NCBI GenBank assembly: GCA_043553855.1
Contig: CP121336.1
Location: forward strand, 1,240,001-1,304,000
Origin: JAUIAS01 sp030425395
Lineage (GTDB): Bacteria; Pseudomonadota; Alphaproteobacteria; Rhodobacterales; Rhodobacteraceae
Reading direction: 5' to 3'
Length of the DNA stretch: 64,000 bases
Translations under genes and position numbers: made by a program
Shown here: positions 24,656-32,958 of the stretch, in pieces
How the letters are laid out: each line of letters starts with the position of its first letter
How positions within the stretch are numbered: position 1 is the stretch's first letter
Notes under the pieces: model-generated
Databases searched by the model: none
Seen by the model: only the letters and a program-made list of their open reading frames with translations
Told to the model about the DNA's origin: nothing

Positions 24656-25549
24656 TTGATTCGTAATATTAAATCAATTCAGGTATTTAATTCCGTTTCT
24701 GAGGCGAAAAATGTTACCCGTGCAGCTCAATTGCTGAACATCAGTCAGAGTTCTGTCAGCTATCACATCAAAAAATTGGAAACCGATCTGGGATACGTAT
24801 TGTTCCGGCGCACCAAGCGGGGCTTGGAGCTGACTGAGGAAGGAACCGTACTGGCGCGCCATGTCGAACAGGGACTGAACATGATTCAGACTGGATTAGA
24901 GCGTGTTGCAAACCAGACCGGCTCAGTCAAAGTCGCGCTGCTCCCTATGTTTTCCAGCCGCTGGTTGTCTTCCCGCTTGGGCGGGCTTTTGGAATTGCAC
25001 TCTGACCTGCAACTGTCGATGCACAACCACAACAACAGTTACGCAAGGATGCACAATCCGGCAAGCTTTGCCGATCTTGGGATTCAATGGGGCAAAGGCA
25101 ATTGGAGCGGTTTTGACGTCCATCGCCTTTGGGCTGAAAAACTGGCCGTCGTGTGCAGCCCGGCTTATCTGGCCGAGCACCCCATCACATGCCCAAAAGA
25201 CTTGCTTCAGTGCAATCTGCTGCACGTAGATGACAGCCGGATGTGGGAAGAATGGCTCTCCAACAACGATGTAAAGACAAATGCAACGCAGGCGCAAATG
25301 ATGTTGGAGGATCGTCACTTCCAACTCAGTTCGACCATCAACGGGTTGGGGGTATCGCTCTTTGCGTCTTGGCTGGTTCAAGAAGAGCTTGAGAGTGGTG
25401 TTTTGGTAAATCCGTTTAGACGCAATTTTGAAACGACTTTTGCGTATCATCTGATCGTGCCCAAGGGCGAAAAACCGTCAAAGCCCACAAGGCAGTTTTC
25501 GGGTTGGCTGCTACGAGAGGTCGGCGCAAAACCAAGAGCAGTTGCTTGA
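24656..25549 (+). CDS. LysR-family transcriptional regulator (GcvA-like)
   Basis: A 297-residue regulator starting with TTG at 24656; AAAGGAGA at 24641-24648 is well placed and there is no ATG alternative nearby. The HTH is KNVTRAAQLLNISQSSVSYHIKKLETDLGYVLFRRT. The effector domain resembles the GcvA branch (FADLGIQWGKGNW, CNLLHVDDSRMWEEWL). It is divergent from the Liv importer/catabolic operon, with a perfect palindrome in between, so it most likely regulates that operon. The unusual TTG start would keep its level low. Confidence 0.93.
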   Translation: MIRNIKSIQVFNSVSEAKNVTRAAQLLNISQSSVSYHIKKLETDLGYVLFRRTKRGLELTEEGTVLARHVEQGLNMIQTGLERVANQTGSVKVALLPMFSSRWLSSRLGGLLELHSDLQLSMHNHNNSYARMHNPASFADLGIQWGKGNWSGFDVHRLWAEKLAVVCSPAYLAEHPITCPKDLLQCNLLHVDDSRMWEEWLSNNDVKTNATQAQMMLEDRHFQLSSTINGLGVSLFASWLVQEELESGVLVNPFRRNFETTFAYHLIVPKGEKPSKPTRQFSGWLLREVGAKPRAVA

Positions 25550-25844
25550 TATAGACGTCAGTTCCTGACGCTTAGAAGCGAAAGGCGGCTTCGGGGATGA
25601 GGGCTGCGATGCGGCGAAACAAGTGCCGCATACGCGAAGTAATGCTGCTTCAGCGAGGTCTGAAAAATGAATGGCTGCTTCGTCCGCGATGTGTCAGTTC
25701 GCCCCCTCCGAGATTTTGCGCTTGCAGCGAATGACCGCAAAGCGGGCTGTGGCCGCAGCATTTTGACCGGTCAGTGAACGGCAGCTTTGGGCCGGACCCT
25801 TCAATCTCGCGCACTGGCCTACCGATGTAATTGGTTGACTCGCT
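25550..25844. repeat. Intergenic region with degenerate repeat words
   Basis: This 295-bp convergent spacer contains CAGCGAATGAC (25725-25735) and GCTTTGGGC (25784-25792). The same two words occur at 15121-15131 and 15172-15180, in the same order with similar spacing. There are several CTGCTTC and GCGGC-type words too. I read it as a decayed interspersed repeat typical of intergenic DNA in this group; a 67-codon ORF on the minus strand is not convincing. Confidence 0.4.
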
Positions 25845-26408
25845 TCAGACTTCCTCAAACCACGGATAGCGAGCTTCCGGCACCACGAGTTCTATATCGT
25901 CTTCAACGTCCACATAGAGATCGACGGCCCATTTGCGATTATGTCCCATGGCCGCGCACCAAGCCGCTATGATAGCGTCCCCCTCGTGATCTGCTTGCGT
26001 GGTGGACACTGCTTCGTCATAGATCTCGCGGATCGCATTCTCGCCGGATACGCGGAGCAAAAGCTTGGGGTGACTTTCATAGACGGGTAATCCAAGCCGC
26101 CTGGCCACAATCGCACCATTCAAGGTCATAGAGCTGTATAAGGAGTTTTGAGCAACAACCGAATTGCCGCCATATTTCCGTCGTAGCGCATCATCGCATG
26201 CCCGTCCGCCTTTAGGTGACCAAGCCAACAGGGTATCTATGCCGAGTGCAGCCGCCGTTTCTGCATAGACCTCCAACCAAGACAGTGCCTCGGCAGCATC
26301 GCGAACGGTAGCCTTGGCCAAAACCTCAGGCGCGTCAGAAACTACCCGAATGGCCGCTACACCGTTTTTGCCTTTTCCACCGGGATCGTAACCAAGAAAC
26401 ACCGCCAT
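25845..26408 (-). CDS. DUF429 family protein (predicted RNase H-like fold)
   Basis: A 187-residue protein. The N-terminal FLGYDPGGKGKNGVAAI has the first acidic residue (D8) of an RNase H-like fold. E111 and H113 (YESHPKLLL) and D140-D144 (ADHEGDAIIAAWCA) match the DUF429 conserved pattern. The family is often annotated as predicted nuclease, but activity is not established. It stands alone at the boundary of the mobile-element cluster, 425 bases from the first insertion sequence. It may be cargo of an accessory region or ancestral. Confidence 0.75.
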   Translation of the reverse strand: MAVFLGYDPGGKGKNGVAAIRVVSDAPEVLAKATVRDAAEALSWLEVYAETAAALGIDTLLAWSPKGGRACDDALRRKYGGNSVVAQNSLYSSMTLNGAIVARRLGLPVYESHPKLLLRVSGENAIREIYDEAVSTTQADHEGDAIIAAWCAAMGHNRKWAVDLYVDVEDDIELVVPEARYPWFEEV

Positions 26409-26833
26409 GTTTAGGCCCTTTCATTGCAGCAGTTAGAGCGTTCACATTCGCGTTGCGAGCCGTTGGCATCACGTTCGACCCTTTTCGCTAGAGCTGTCAC
26501 GCGGCGTAGTGCATGGCTGCATTGCCGGTTGATTGTGATGATTTAACGTCCATTTGTCCTCGCAAGAAGCTAATGTGTCAGGTTGCTAGCCTACAACGCG
26601 TCGAGGTTTCGGCAAGAACCCACAACGGCAGTCGTTATCTAAAAGAGCCCCACCAACGAATGGGGCAGTCACAGTTGCGCAACAGCATAGACGATGCTCA
26701 TGGAGTGTTCGCTTCAGGCTGATAGCTCCTTTGATACCGAAGCTCGTGCACATCCGCTGCGACTCGGTGCTCCGCATAAACGCTGGTAGTAGGCAAGAAG
26801 CAGTCGGAGGAGATTATGGAACGCCTAGCATAT
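26409..26833. other. 425-bp accessory interval with no clear gene
   Basis: Several short ORFs occur but none has a ribosome site or domain I recognise. Composition is less GC-rich than the flanking genes. It may be debris of an older mobile element now interrupted by the IS630 insertion that begins at 26836. No terminator or RNA gene is apparent. Confidence 0.45.
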
Positions 26834-26861
26834 TAGAGCGTGTCCAATCTAATCGGTTTCA

Positions 26862-26869
26862 TATCCTTC
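26862..26869. repeat. Target-site duplication of the IS66-family element (left copy)
   Basis: TATCCTTC here is identical to 29269-29276 on the other side of the element. Eight bases is the normal IS66 duplication length. The site is inside the last codons of the IS630 transposase gene. Confidence 0.93.
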
Positions 26870-26891
26870 GTAAGCGTCCGGTCTGACTGCC

Positions 26892-28391
26892 CTATGGTGT
26901 GGTTTTCCAAGGCAGCAGATCATCAACACGGTTGATCTTGTAGTCTGGAATGCGAGCGAGCGTATCGGCCAACCATGCCTGCGGATCGATACCGTTCAGT
27001 TTGGCAGTTTCGATCAGGGTGTAGGCGATAGCGGCGGCCTTGCCGCCGGTTTGTGATCCAACGAACAGGTAGTTTTTGCGACCAATAGCAACGGCCCGCA
27101 TGGCCCGTTCGGCGGTGTTGTTGTCCAGTTCCAAGATGCCGTGATCGAGGTAGGGCCGCAGCCGCGCCATGCGCGTCAGGGCATAGCGGATTGCACCTGC
27201 TAGCGGCGATTTGCCAGAGATACTGGGCAGTTGGGCGTGCAGCCAGACTTCCAGGTCATCAAAAACCAGCTTTGCCTTCGCTTGTCGGAGTTCGATGCGT
27301 TTATCCGGCGGCGACCCGCGTGCCTCCTTCTCGACTGCGTAGAGTTGCGCGATGCGCTGGATGGCCTCGTCCGCGATGGCCGAGCCTTGAGCGCGGTGGA
27401 TATCGACGAACTTGCGCCTGACATGCGCCATGCAGGCAACCTCTCGGATGTCGCCGGAACGATAGAGGTCCTCGAACCCGGCGTAGCCGTCTGCATGCAT
27501 CCAGCCTTCATACTTTGCGAGATGGTCTTTGGGATGCTGCCCTTTGCGATCAGGCGAGAACTGATACCAACTGGCAGGCGGGACATCACTGCCCCAGGGC
27601 CGTTCATCTCGGCCATATGCCCATAACCGCGCCGTCGCGGTTTTACCGGTGCCGGGGGCCAGCATCTTCACGGGCGTGTCGTCTGCGAAGATGGCCTGTC
27701 CCGCGAGCACATGCCGTCCGATCGCATCAGCAAGTGGTTCCAAAAGTGCTGTGGACTTGCCAACCCAATCGGCCAGCGTGGAGCGATCAATGTCGATCCC
27801 GTCGCGCTCAAAGATTCCGCTTTGGCGATAGAGCGGCAGGTGGTCCGCGTATTTGTTGACCAGTACATGCGCCAGCAGGCCGGGACCTGGACGTCCACGT
27901 TCGATTGGGCGTGATGGTAATGCGGCTTGTGTGAACGCTTCACAGCCCGAACAGGCAAAGCGCGGTCGCACGATGCGGTTTACGATGAACCGGCCGGGAA
28001 CGTATTCCAACTCTTCGGTCACATCTTCTCCGAGACGACGCAATCCACCACTGCAATGGGCGCAATCATCATCGCCCGTGGTCAATTCGACTTCCATGCG
28101 CGGGATGTGATCGGGGATCGGGCGGCGTTTGGGTTTATCCTTCGGCTCCTCATCGGGAAGGCGCAGCTTCGCGGTCATCTTGGCAACCGCGATCTCGCTC
28201 GTTTCCAAGGCCAGTTGCAGTTGTTCAATGCTTTCTGATGACGATCCGAACCGGTGATGGCGTTGACCGGCCAATTGATGGCGCAACTTCTCAATCAGCA
28301 CAGCCTGTGACCTCACTTCGGCCAGCAAAAGTGCTGTGAACTGTCGCAGTTCATCAGGGTCTTTCGGCAGGGTTTTGTCGACGTTCAGCAT
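26892..28391 (-). CDS. tnpC: IS66-family transposase TnpC
   Basis: A 499-residue DDE transposase. A coiled-coil-prone N-terminus (about residues 8-45) is followed by the zinc-finger-like CAHCSGGLRRLGEDVTEELEYVPGRF and a C-SGCE region. The catalytic core includes ADDTPVKMLAPG, WMHADGYAGFEDLY and LELDNNTAERAMRAVAIGRKNYLFVGSQTGG, the IS66 hallmark. It ends with the NGIDPQAWLADTLARIPDYKINRVDDLLPW domain. ATG at 28391 (MLNVDKTLPKDP) is taken; a TTG seven codons earlier is unlikely. It is full length and apparently intact. Confidence 0.95.
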   Translation of the reverse strand: MLNVDKTLPKDPDELRQFTALLLAEVRSQAVLIEKLRHQLAGQRHHRFGSSSESIEQLQLALETSEIAVAKMTAKLRLPDEEPKDKPKRRPIPDHIPRMEVELTTGDDDCAHCSGGLRRLGEDVTEELEYVPGRFIVNRIVRPRFACSGCEAFTQAALPSRPIERGRPGPGLLAHVLVNKYADHLPLYRQSGIFERDGIDIDRSTLADWVGKSTALLEPLADAIGRHVLAGQAIFADDTPVKMLAPGTGKTATARLWAYGRDERPWGSDVPPASWYQFSPDRKGQHPKDHLAKYEGWMHADGYAGFEDLYRSGDIREVACMAHVRRKFVDIHRAQGSAIADEAIQRIAQLYAVEKEARGSPPDKRIELRQAKAKLVFDDLEVWLHAQLPSISGKSPLAGAIRYALTRMARLRPYLDHGILELDNNTAERAMRAVAIGRKNYLFVGSQTGGKAAAIAYTLIETAKLNGIDPQAWLADTLARIPDYKINRVDDLLPWKTTP

Positions 28392-28451
28392 GGTCAAAAC
28401 ATAGCAAAACAAGGGTCCAACGGGAATCCTGCATGTGCGTGTATTGCCGAT

Positions 28452-28799
28452 TTATCCCGCCTTGAGTGGTGTCCAACTGCGTTGTGGCAGACGCCAGTCG
28501 ATACCTTCCAACAGCATCGCCAACTGCGCAGCGGTCAGGGCGATCTTGCCTTCTTTGGCCGATGGCCAGACAAACCGACCCTTCTCAAGTCGCTTGCTGA
28601 ACAGGCACGCACCTTGTCCATCCCACCAGATGATCTTGATCAGGTCACCGCGACGTCCACGGAAGACGAACAGATGCCCTGTGAACGGATCTTGCTTCAG
28701 TGTTTGCTCCGCTTGGGCTGCCAGCGTCGTGAACCCACGCCGCATGTCGGTCACGCCAGCCGCAAGCCAGACCCGTGTGTTCGCCGGAACAGGGATCAT
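28452..28799 (-). CDS. tnpB: IS66-family accessory protein TnpB
   Basis: A 115-residue protein with the invariant IS66 Orf2 sequence style: VWLAAGVTDMRRGFTTLAAQAEQTLKQDPFTGHLFVFRGRRGDLIKIIWWDGQGACLFSKRLEKGRF. It is needed for IS66 transposition in studied elements, though its biochemical role is not defined. Its start overlaps the tnpA stop by four bases, indicating translational coupling. Confidence 0.95.
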   Translation of the reverse strand: MIPVPANTRVWLAAGVTDMRRGFTTLAAQAEQTLKQDPFTGHLFVFRGRRGDLIKIIWWDGQGACLFSKRLEKGRFVWPSAKEGKIALTAAQLAMLLEGIDWRLPQRSWTPLKAG

Positions 28800-29182
28800 G
28801 CAGAAAGGCCCCGGATCAGATGGGCCAAGGCTTCGGGATCATAACCGCCAATGATCCTTAGACGGTGACCGCCTGCGATATCGATCTCAATCGTGCTTTG
28901 TGCGGACTTGGCGTCAGTTGTTGGGGCCGTGTCTTTGGTCTGAGGCCGGTCCACAATCTCGACCGGGAGAAAGCATGGCGTCGCAGCAACCTGTTCTTCA
29001 ACGATCTCCGGATCCGGCGCAAACTTGGGATCACGCAGCCATTTGTGGATCAGATTAGTGTTCATTGCGTAACGTCGGGCAACTTGCGCGACCGAAACAC
29101 CCGGCGCACATGTTTGCGCGCAGATCGACACCTTCTCCTCATCCGACCAGAACCGCTTCTTCTGACCCTTCTTACCCGCCAT
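28796..29182 (-). CDS. tnpA: IS66-family transposase subunit TnpA
   Basis: A 128-residue protein with a helix-turn-helix (FWSDEEKVSICAQTCAPGVSVAQVARRYAMNTNLIHKWLRDPKF) and the C-terminal IEIDIAGGHRLRIIGGYDPEALAHLIRGL typical of IS66 Orf1. ATG at 29180-29182 follows GAGGG; a 9-codon extension upstream is possible but weak. It likely binds the element ends. Confidence 0.92.
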   Translation of the reverse strand: MAGKKGQKKRFWSDEEKVSICAQTCAPGVSVAQVARRYAMNTNLIHKWLRDPKFAPDPEIVEEQVAATPCFLPVEIVDRPQTKDTAPTTDAKSAQSTIEIDIAGGHRLRIIGGYDPEALAHLIRGLSA

Positions 29183-29268
29183 ATCTGCCCTCAAGATGTC
29201 CACTATCAATGGTGGACACTTATCAACACACTCTATGGCGCGTCAGAGCAGGAAGGCCGGACGCTTAC

Positions 29269-29805
29269 TATCCTTCCGCCTTGAAGAAGTTGTAACATTC
29301 TTCATCCGAGAAGAGGTTGCAGACATGCCCAACGGCTTTCCATAGGTCGTCGTACGTTCTAGCGGCGGCCTTTCGGATCAGGGCTTTCAGTTTCGAGAAC
29401 GCCATTTCAATCGGGTTCAGATCGGGGCTGTATTTTGGGAGAAATAGCAGCCAGTTGTTCTGAGCCTTCAACAAGTCCTGCGATGCCGCCGATTTATGGG
29501 TGGGCAGGTTGTCGAGAATGACCACATCGCCGGGCGTCAGGGTCGGCGCGAGTTGGGTTTCGATGTAGACGTCAAAGAGTTCCCGGTTGATCGCCCCTTT
29601 GAGCACCCAGGGCGCGTCGAGCCGGTCATGACGCAACGCCGCGATGAAGGTCTGTGTATTCCAATGGCCCCAAGGCACATGATCGATCAGGCGCTTGCCG
29701 CGCGGTGCCCAACCCGTGGTCTTGATCATGTTGGTTTTCAACGATGTTTCGTCGATGAAGGCCAACCGGTGCAAAAACCCTTGCATGAACGGCTGACGGC
29801 GGGTG
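29269..29805 (-). pseudogene. IS630-family transposase, C-terminal fragment
   Basis: The DDE-domain half of an IS630 transposase is readable from QPFMQGFLHRLAFIDETSLK through PWVLKGAINRELFDVYIE, VVILDNLPTHKS and FLPKYSPDLNPIEMAFSKLK. It contains the catalytic D (IDET), D (ILDN) and E (NPIE). It is cut from its N-terminal half by the IS21-family element (junction 29805). Its last codons (YETD and stop, seen left of 26862) are displaced by the IS66-family element, so a TAG at the junction now ends the frame after FFKAEG. Confidence 0.92.
29799..29805. repeat. Target-site duplication of the IS21-family element (left copy)
   Basis: GCGGGTG is identical to 32302-32308. Removing one copy and the element restores the codons A-F-W-I-T-R-R-Q-P-F across the junction in the IS630 transposase. 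Confidence 0.88.
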
Positions 29806-29810
29806 TGTTG

Positions 29811-29865
29811 ATTGTCACTGAGAACTGACCCGGTATGCCCATAAATTGTCACTGAGAATTGACCC
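29811..29865. repeat. Paired 21-bp terminal repeats of the IS21-family element (left end)
   Basis: The units lie at 29811-29831 and 29845-29865 and differ at one base. Inverted counterparts are at 32276-32296 (one mismatch) and, more degenerate, at 32252-32272. They are candidate IstA binding sites. Confidence 0.85.
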
Positions 29866-29918
29866 ATGTGAACACACTTCCCCGACGTTTTTGGTTGGGG
29901 AGATTTGGAGTGATCGAC

Positions 29919-31448
29919 ATGGGATTTTTGAGTGTCATTCGACGCTGGGCATTGCGTGATAAAATGCCAATCAGAGAGATTGCCCGACGGACGGGTCTGT
30001 CTCGCAACACCATCAAGAAGTATCTGCGCGAAAGCGCGGTGGAGCCGCGTTTCAAGACGCCAAAACGTCCAAGCAAGCTGGATCCTTACGCGGATCGATT
30101 GTCCGCTTGGCTTCTCGTCCAGACCCGCAAGTCGCGCAAGGAGCGGCGTACCGTGAAGCAGATGCACGCGGATCTGGTGAAGCTGGGATATGATGGCTCC
30201 TATGAACGCGTTGCAGCTTTTGCCCGGGCATGGCGTGAAGATCGGCATCGTGCGGAACAGACGACGGGTCGCGGGACCTATGTGCCTTTGGTGTTCCAGC
30301 CGGGTGAAGCTTTCCAGTTCGATTGGAGCGAGGATTGGGCCAACATCGCAGGCGAGCGGGTCAAACTGCAGGTGGCGCATATCAAGCTGTCCCACAGCCG
30401 GGCATTCTTGGTGCGGGCGTACCCACTGCAAACGCATGAGATGCTGTTCGACGCCCATTGGCATGCGTTCAGGGTGTTTGGTGGCGTTCCCGGCCGGGGC
30501 ATTTACGATAACATGAAGACGGCCGTAGACCAGGTTGGCAAAGGCAAGCAGCGCGACGTCAATGCACGCTTCAAGGCTATGGCCAGCCACTATGTTTTTG
30601 AGCCTGAGTTCTGCAATCCCGCTGCGGGCTGGGAGAAAGGCCAGGTTGAGAAGAACGTACAGGACGCGCGCCACCGCATGTGGCAGGTCATGCCGGTCTT
30701 TTCTGATCTGGAAGAACTGAACCAGTGGCTCGAAGATCGCTGTATCGCTCTTTGGCAAGAGACAGCGCACAAGGCATTGCCAGGATCTATTGCTGACGTG
30801 TGGGAAGCCGAGAAGCCCATGCTGATGGCGCTGCCGCCCGCCTTCGACGGGTTCATCGAACATAGCAAACGCGTATCACCAACCTGCCTGATCACCTTCG
30901 AACGCAATCGCTACAGCGTGCCTGCCAGCTTTGCAAATCGTCGTGTCAGTCTGCATGTCTACCCTGATCGGCTGGTCGTCGTCGCTGAAGGGCAAACGGT
31001 CTGCGAACATGTGCGGATTATTGACCGGTCTCATCGCAAACCCGGCAAGGTTATCTATGACTGGCGTCACTATCTCGCTGTTATCCAACGCAAACCGGGC
31101 GCGCTTCGTAACGGCGCACCGTTCACCGAGATGCCGGATGCCTTCCGTCGGCTTCAGGATCATATGCTGCGCAAGGAAGGTGGCGACCGGGAGATGGTCG
31201 ACATCCTGTCACTGGTTCTTCAGCATAACGAAGAAGACGTCCTGTGCGCAGTAGAACTGGCTCTGGACGCAGGCGTGCCCACCAAGACGCATATCCTGAA
31301 CCTGCTGCATCGATTGATTGATCGCAGACCAACAGATCATCCCGAGGTCGACCCGCCGGACGCACTGGCATTGCAGACAACGCCAGAGGCCAACGTCGAT
31401 CGCTATGATGGGTTGAGACAGACCGGGGAGAAGCGCCATGCGTCATGA
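29919..31448 (+). CDS. istA: IS21-family transposase IstA
   Basis: A 509-residue transposase. The N-terminal HTH is clear (LRDKMPIREIARRTGLSRNTIKKYLRES). The DDE integrase core contains FQFDWSEDW with the first catalytic Asp, GVPGRGIYDNMKTAV with the second and GWEKGQVEKNVQDARHRMW with the Glu. A beta-barrel C-terminal region follows. ATG at 29919 (MGFLSVIRRWALRD) has GGAG upstream and is preferred to an earlier start at 29859. The 3' end overlaps istB by 11 bases. Confidence 0.95.
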   Translation: MGFLSVIRRWALRDKMPIREIARRTGLSRNTIKKYLRESAVEPRFKTPKRPSKLDPYADRLSAWLLVQTRKSRKERRTVKQMHADLVKLGYDGSYERVAAFARAWREDRHRAEQTTGRGTYVPLVFQPGEAFQFDWSEDWANIAGERVKLQVAHIKLSHSRAFLVRAYPLQTHEMLFDAHWHAFRVFGGVPGRGIYDNMKTAVDQVGKGKQRDVNARFKAMASHYVFEPEFCNPAAGWEKGQVEKNVQDARHRMWQVMPVFSDLEELNQWLEDRCIALWQETAHKALPGSIADVWEAEKPMLMALPPAFDGFIEHSKRVSPTCLITFERNRYSVPASFANRRVSLHVYPDRLVVVAEGQTVCEHVRIIDRSHRKPGKVIYDWRHYLAVIQRKPGALRNGAPFTEMPDAFRRLQDHMLRKEGGDREMVDILSLVLQHNEEDVLCAVELALDAGVPTKTHILNLLHRLIDRRPTDHPEVDPPDALALQTTPEANVDRYDGLRQTGEKRHAS

Positions 31449-32229
31449 TCCAGCAGGCGCCTCCATTGTGATCATGCTGCGCAGTCTCAAGCTCTACGGC
31501 ATGGCAAATGCGGTCGAAGATTTGGTCGCCCAAGGCGCGCCAGCATTCGAGGCCGCCACACCAATGTTGTCACAGCTCCTCAAGGCCGAGATTGCGGAAC
31601 GCGAAGTGCGGTCCATTGCCTACCACACGAAGGTCGCCCGTTTCCCCGCATACAAAGACCTCACCGGCTTTGACTTTGCGTCCAGTGAGATCAACGAGGC
31701 AACAGTCAGACAGCTGCATCGATGCGAGTTTATCGAGGCTGCCGAGAACGTGGTCCTAATCGGCGGTCCAGGGACGGGCAAAAGCCACACGGCCACCGCA
31801 ATCGGGGTACAAGCTATCGAGCACCACAGACGCAAGGTCCGCTTCTTCTCGACCGTGGAATTGGTCAATGCGCTGGAACAAGAGAAAGCGCTTGGAAAGG
31901 CTGGGAAACTGGCTGAGATGCTGACCAAAGTCGACTTGGTCATCTTGGACGAGCTTGGCTACCTGCCGTTCAGTTCATCTGGCGGGGCGCTACTCTTCCA
32001 CCTGCTCAGTAAGCTTTACGAGCGCACCAGCGTGATCATCACCACCAACCTCAGCTTCTCAGAGTGGGCACAGGTCTTTGGGGATGCAAAGATGACCACG
32101 GCTCTCTTGGATCGGCTAACCCACCGCTGCCACATCCTCGAAACAGGCAACGACAGCTATCGCTTCAAGGCCAGCTCAGAGGCTGCAAAGAAAACAGCAA
32201 AGGAGACCAAAACATTGACCGCGTCATAG
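31438..32229 (+). CDS. istB: IS21-family ATPase helper IstB
   Basis: A 263-residue AAA+ ATPase of the DnaC/IstB family. Walker A is GGPGTGKSHTATAIG, Walker B is DLVILDELGYLPFS, sensor 1 is VIITTNLSFSEW, and the arginine-finger area LLDRLTHRCHILETG is present. IstB assembles on target DNA and stimulates IstA strand transfer. The start overlaps istA, so translation is coupled. Intact. Confidence 0.95.
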   Translation: MRHDPAGASIVIMLRSLKLYGMANAVEDLVAQGAPAFEAATPMLSQLLKAEIAEREVRSIAYHTKVARFPAYKDLTGFDFASSEINEATVRQLHRCEFIEAAENVVLIGGPGTGKSHTATAIGVQAIEHHRRKVRFFSTVELVNALEQEKALGKAGKLAEMLTKVDLVILDELGYLPFSSSGGALLFHLLSKLYERTSVIITTNLSFSEWAQVFGDAKMTTALLDRLTHRCHILETGNDSYRFKASSEAAKKTAKETKTLTAS

Positions 32230-32301
32230 ACCAAGGCGCATAACTGAGGGTGGGTCAAATCTTGGTGAAAATACCGGGTCAGTTCTCGGTGACAATCAAC
32301 A

Positions 32302-32713
32302 GCGGGTGATCCAGAAGGCCCGTTCCCGCGCCACATCCGGTCGCAGTTGCTCAGCCGCGCGCAGAGTTTTTTTTGTGGCTGAGCCCGAGGCGGCGCAGCC
32401 AATAGGCGACTGATGACCGGGCCACACATAAGTTGTGCTCCCGACGCAAGGCCTCCACAAGCGCATCAAGTGTAAGATCGCCCTGCGCCGCCAGACGCGC
32501 TCGGGCCCAGTCATCAAACGCCCCGAGTTTGCTCCAGCCGCCATTGCCCTGAGGCTTGGGCGCGAGCGATCCAGTCTCGTGTTTCAGCCTGACCATGTCA
32601 TTGACGAACTTGATCGAAACCCGAAAATGCGCCGCTGACGCACGGTGCGTGTTCCCCTCCTCGACATAAGCAACGACCCGTTCTCGTAACTCCATGGGAT
32701 GCGGTTTGCCCAT
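32302..32713 (-). pseudogene. IS630-family transposase, N-terminal fragment with slippery A-run
   Basis: The reading starts at MGKPHPMELRERVVAYVEEGN (ATG 32711-32713) with the HTH domains of IS630 OrfA (SAAHFRVSIKFVNDMVRLK and LCVARSSVAYWLRRLGLSHKK). At a run of eight A on the sense strand (complement of 32367-32374) the frame ends soon after as KKNSARG-stop. Reading on in the other frame gives TLRAAEQLRPDVARERAFWITR, which joins to the C-terminal fragment. The frame change at the A-run may be programmed. The fragment is cut at 32302 by the IS21-family element. Confidence 0.9.
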
Positions 32714-32958
32714 CGGTGACCCCCTGTATCTGCCTCAAATACAGGGAATCACAGTTCAAGGCAGATGGGAATCCTGAATCCAATCAGGCTGGATGCGCTC
32801 TAGTTGGAGGAGACTGCCGCCAGCGAAAACCAAAAAAACCAAATTAACCTTTCCGCGAAGCCACATTCGGAGTGTCTGACGTCAGCGCTTATGGGACCAA
32901 ATAGGGTCATTTGCTAAGAGAGTGTTTGTTGCTCATCGCAGCCACCAAGGAGTGGACG

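Larger units (their letters stand above)
26870..29268 (-). mobile_element. IS66-family insertion sequence, complete (2,399 bp)
   Basis: The ends are inverted repeats beginning GTAAGCGTCCGG (left, from 26870; right, read inward from 29268). Both are flanked by the 8-bp duplication TATCCTTC. The element has the three canonical IS66 genes tnpA, tnpB and tnpC on one strand, all open, so it is probably functional. It is inserted near the 3' end of an IS630 transposase gene and removes that gene's last four codons from the reading frame. Confidence 0.95.
29806..32301 (+). mobile_element. IS21-family insertion sequence, complete (2,496 bp)
   Basis: The ends begin TGTTGATTGTCAC and end GTGACAATCAACA, with inverted repeats extending through GAGAACTGACCCGGTAT. 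They are flanked by the 7-bp duplication GCGGGTG. It contains overlapping istA and istB genes, both open. It lies inside an IS630 transposase gene. Each end carries two copies of a 21-bp repeat that resembles ATTGTCACTGAGAACTGACC, the multiple transposase-binding sites expected for this family. Confidence 0.95.
26836..32800 (-). mobile_element. IS630-family insertion sequence, split by IS66- and IS21-family elements
   Basis: Terminal inverted repeats are visible: left GAGCGTGTCCAATCTAATCG from 26836 and, read inward from 32800, GAGCGCATCCAGCCTGATTG. Both ends are flanked by TA (26834-26835 and 32801-32802), the standard IS630/Tc1 target. Subtracting the two inner elements and their target duplications leaves 1,055 bp, the usual size of this family. 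The transposase reads on the minus strand in three pieces, which join in frame when the inner elements are removed. Confidence 0.92.

Noticed and set aside
26409..26833. Short frame ending at 26833 reading V-G-K-K-Q-S-E-E-I-M-E-R-L as an IS3 OrfA start
   Set aside because: Resemblance to IS3 OrfA is too short and there is no continuation after the IS630 element is removed.
29268..30863. 531-codon minus-strand frame spanning IS21 and IS630
   Set aside because: Only the C-terminal part is IS630 transposase; the upstream portion is antisense to istA and arises by chance joining at the insertion.
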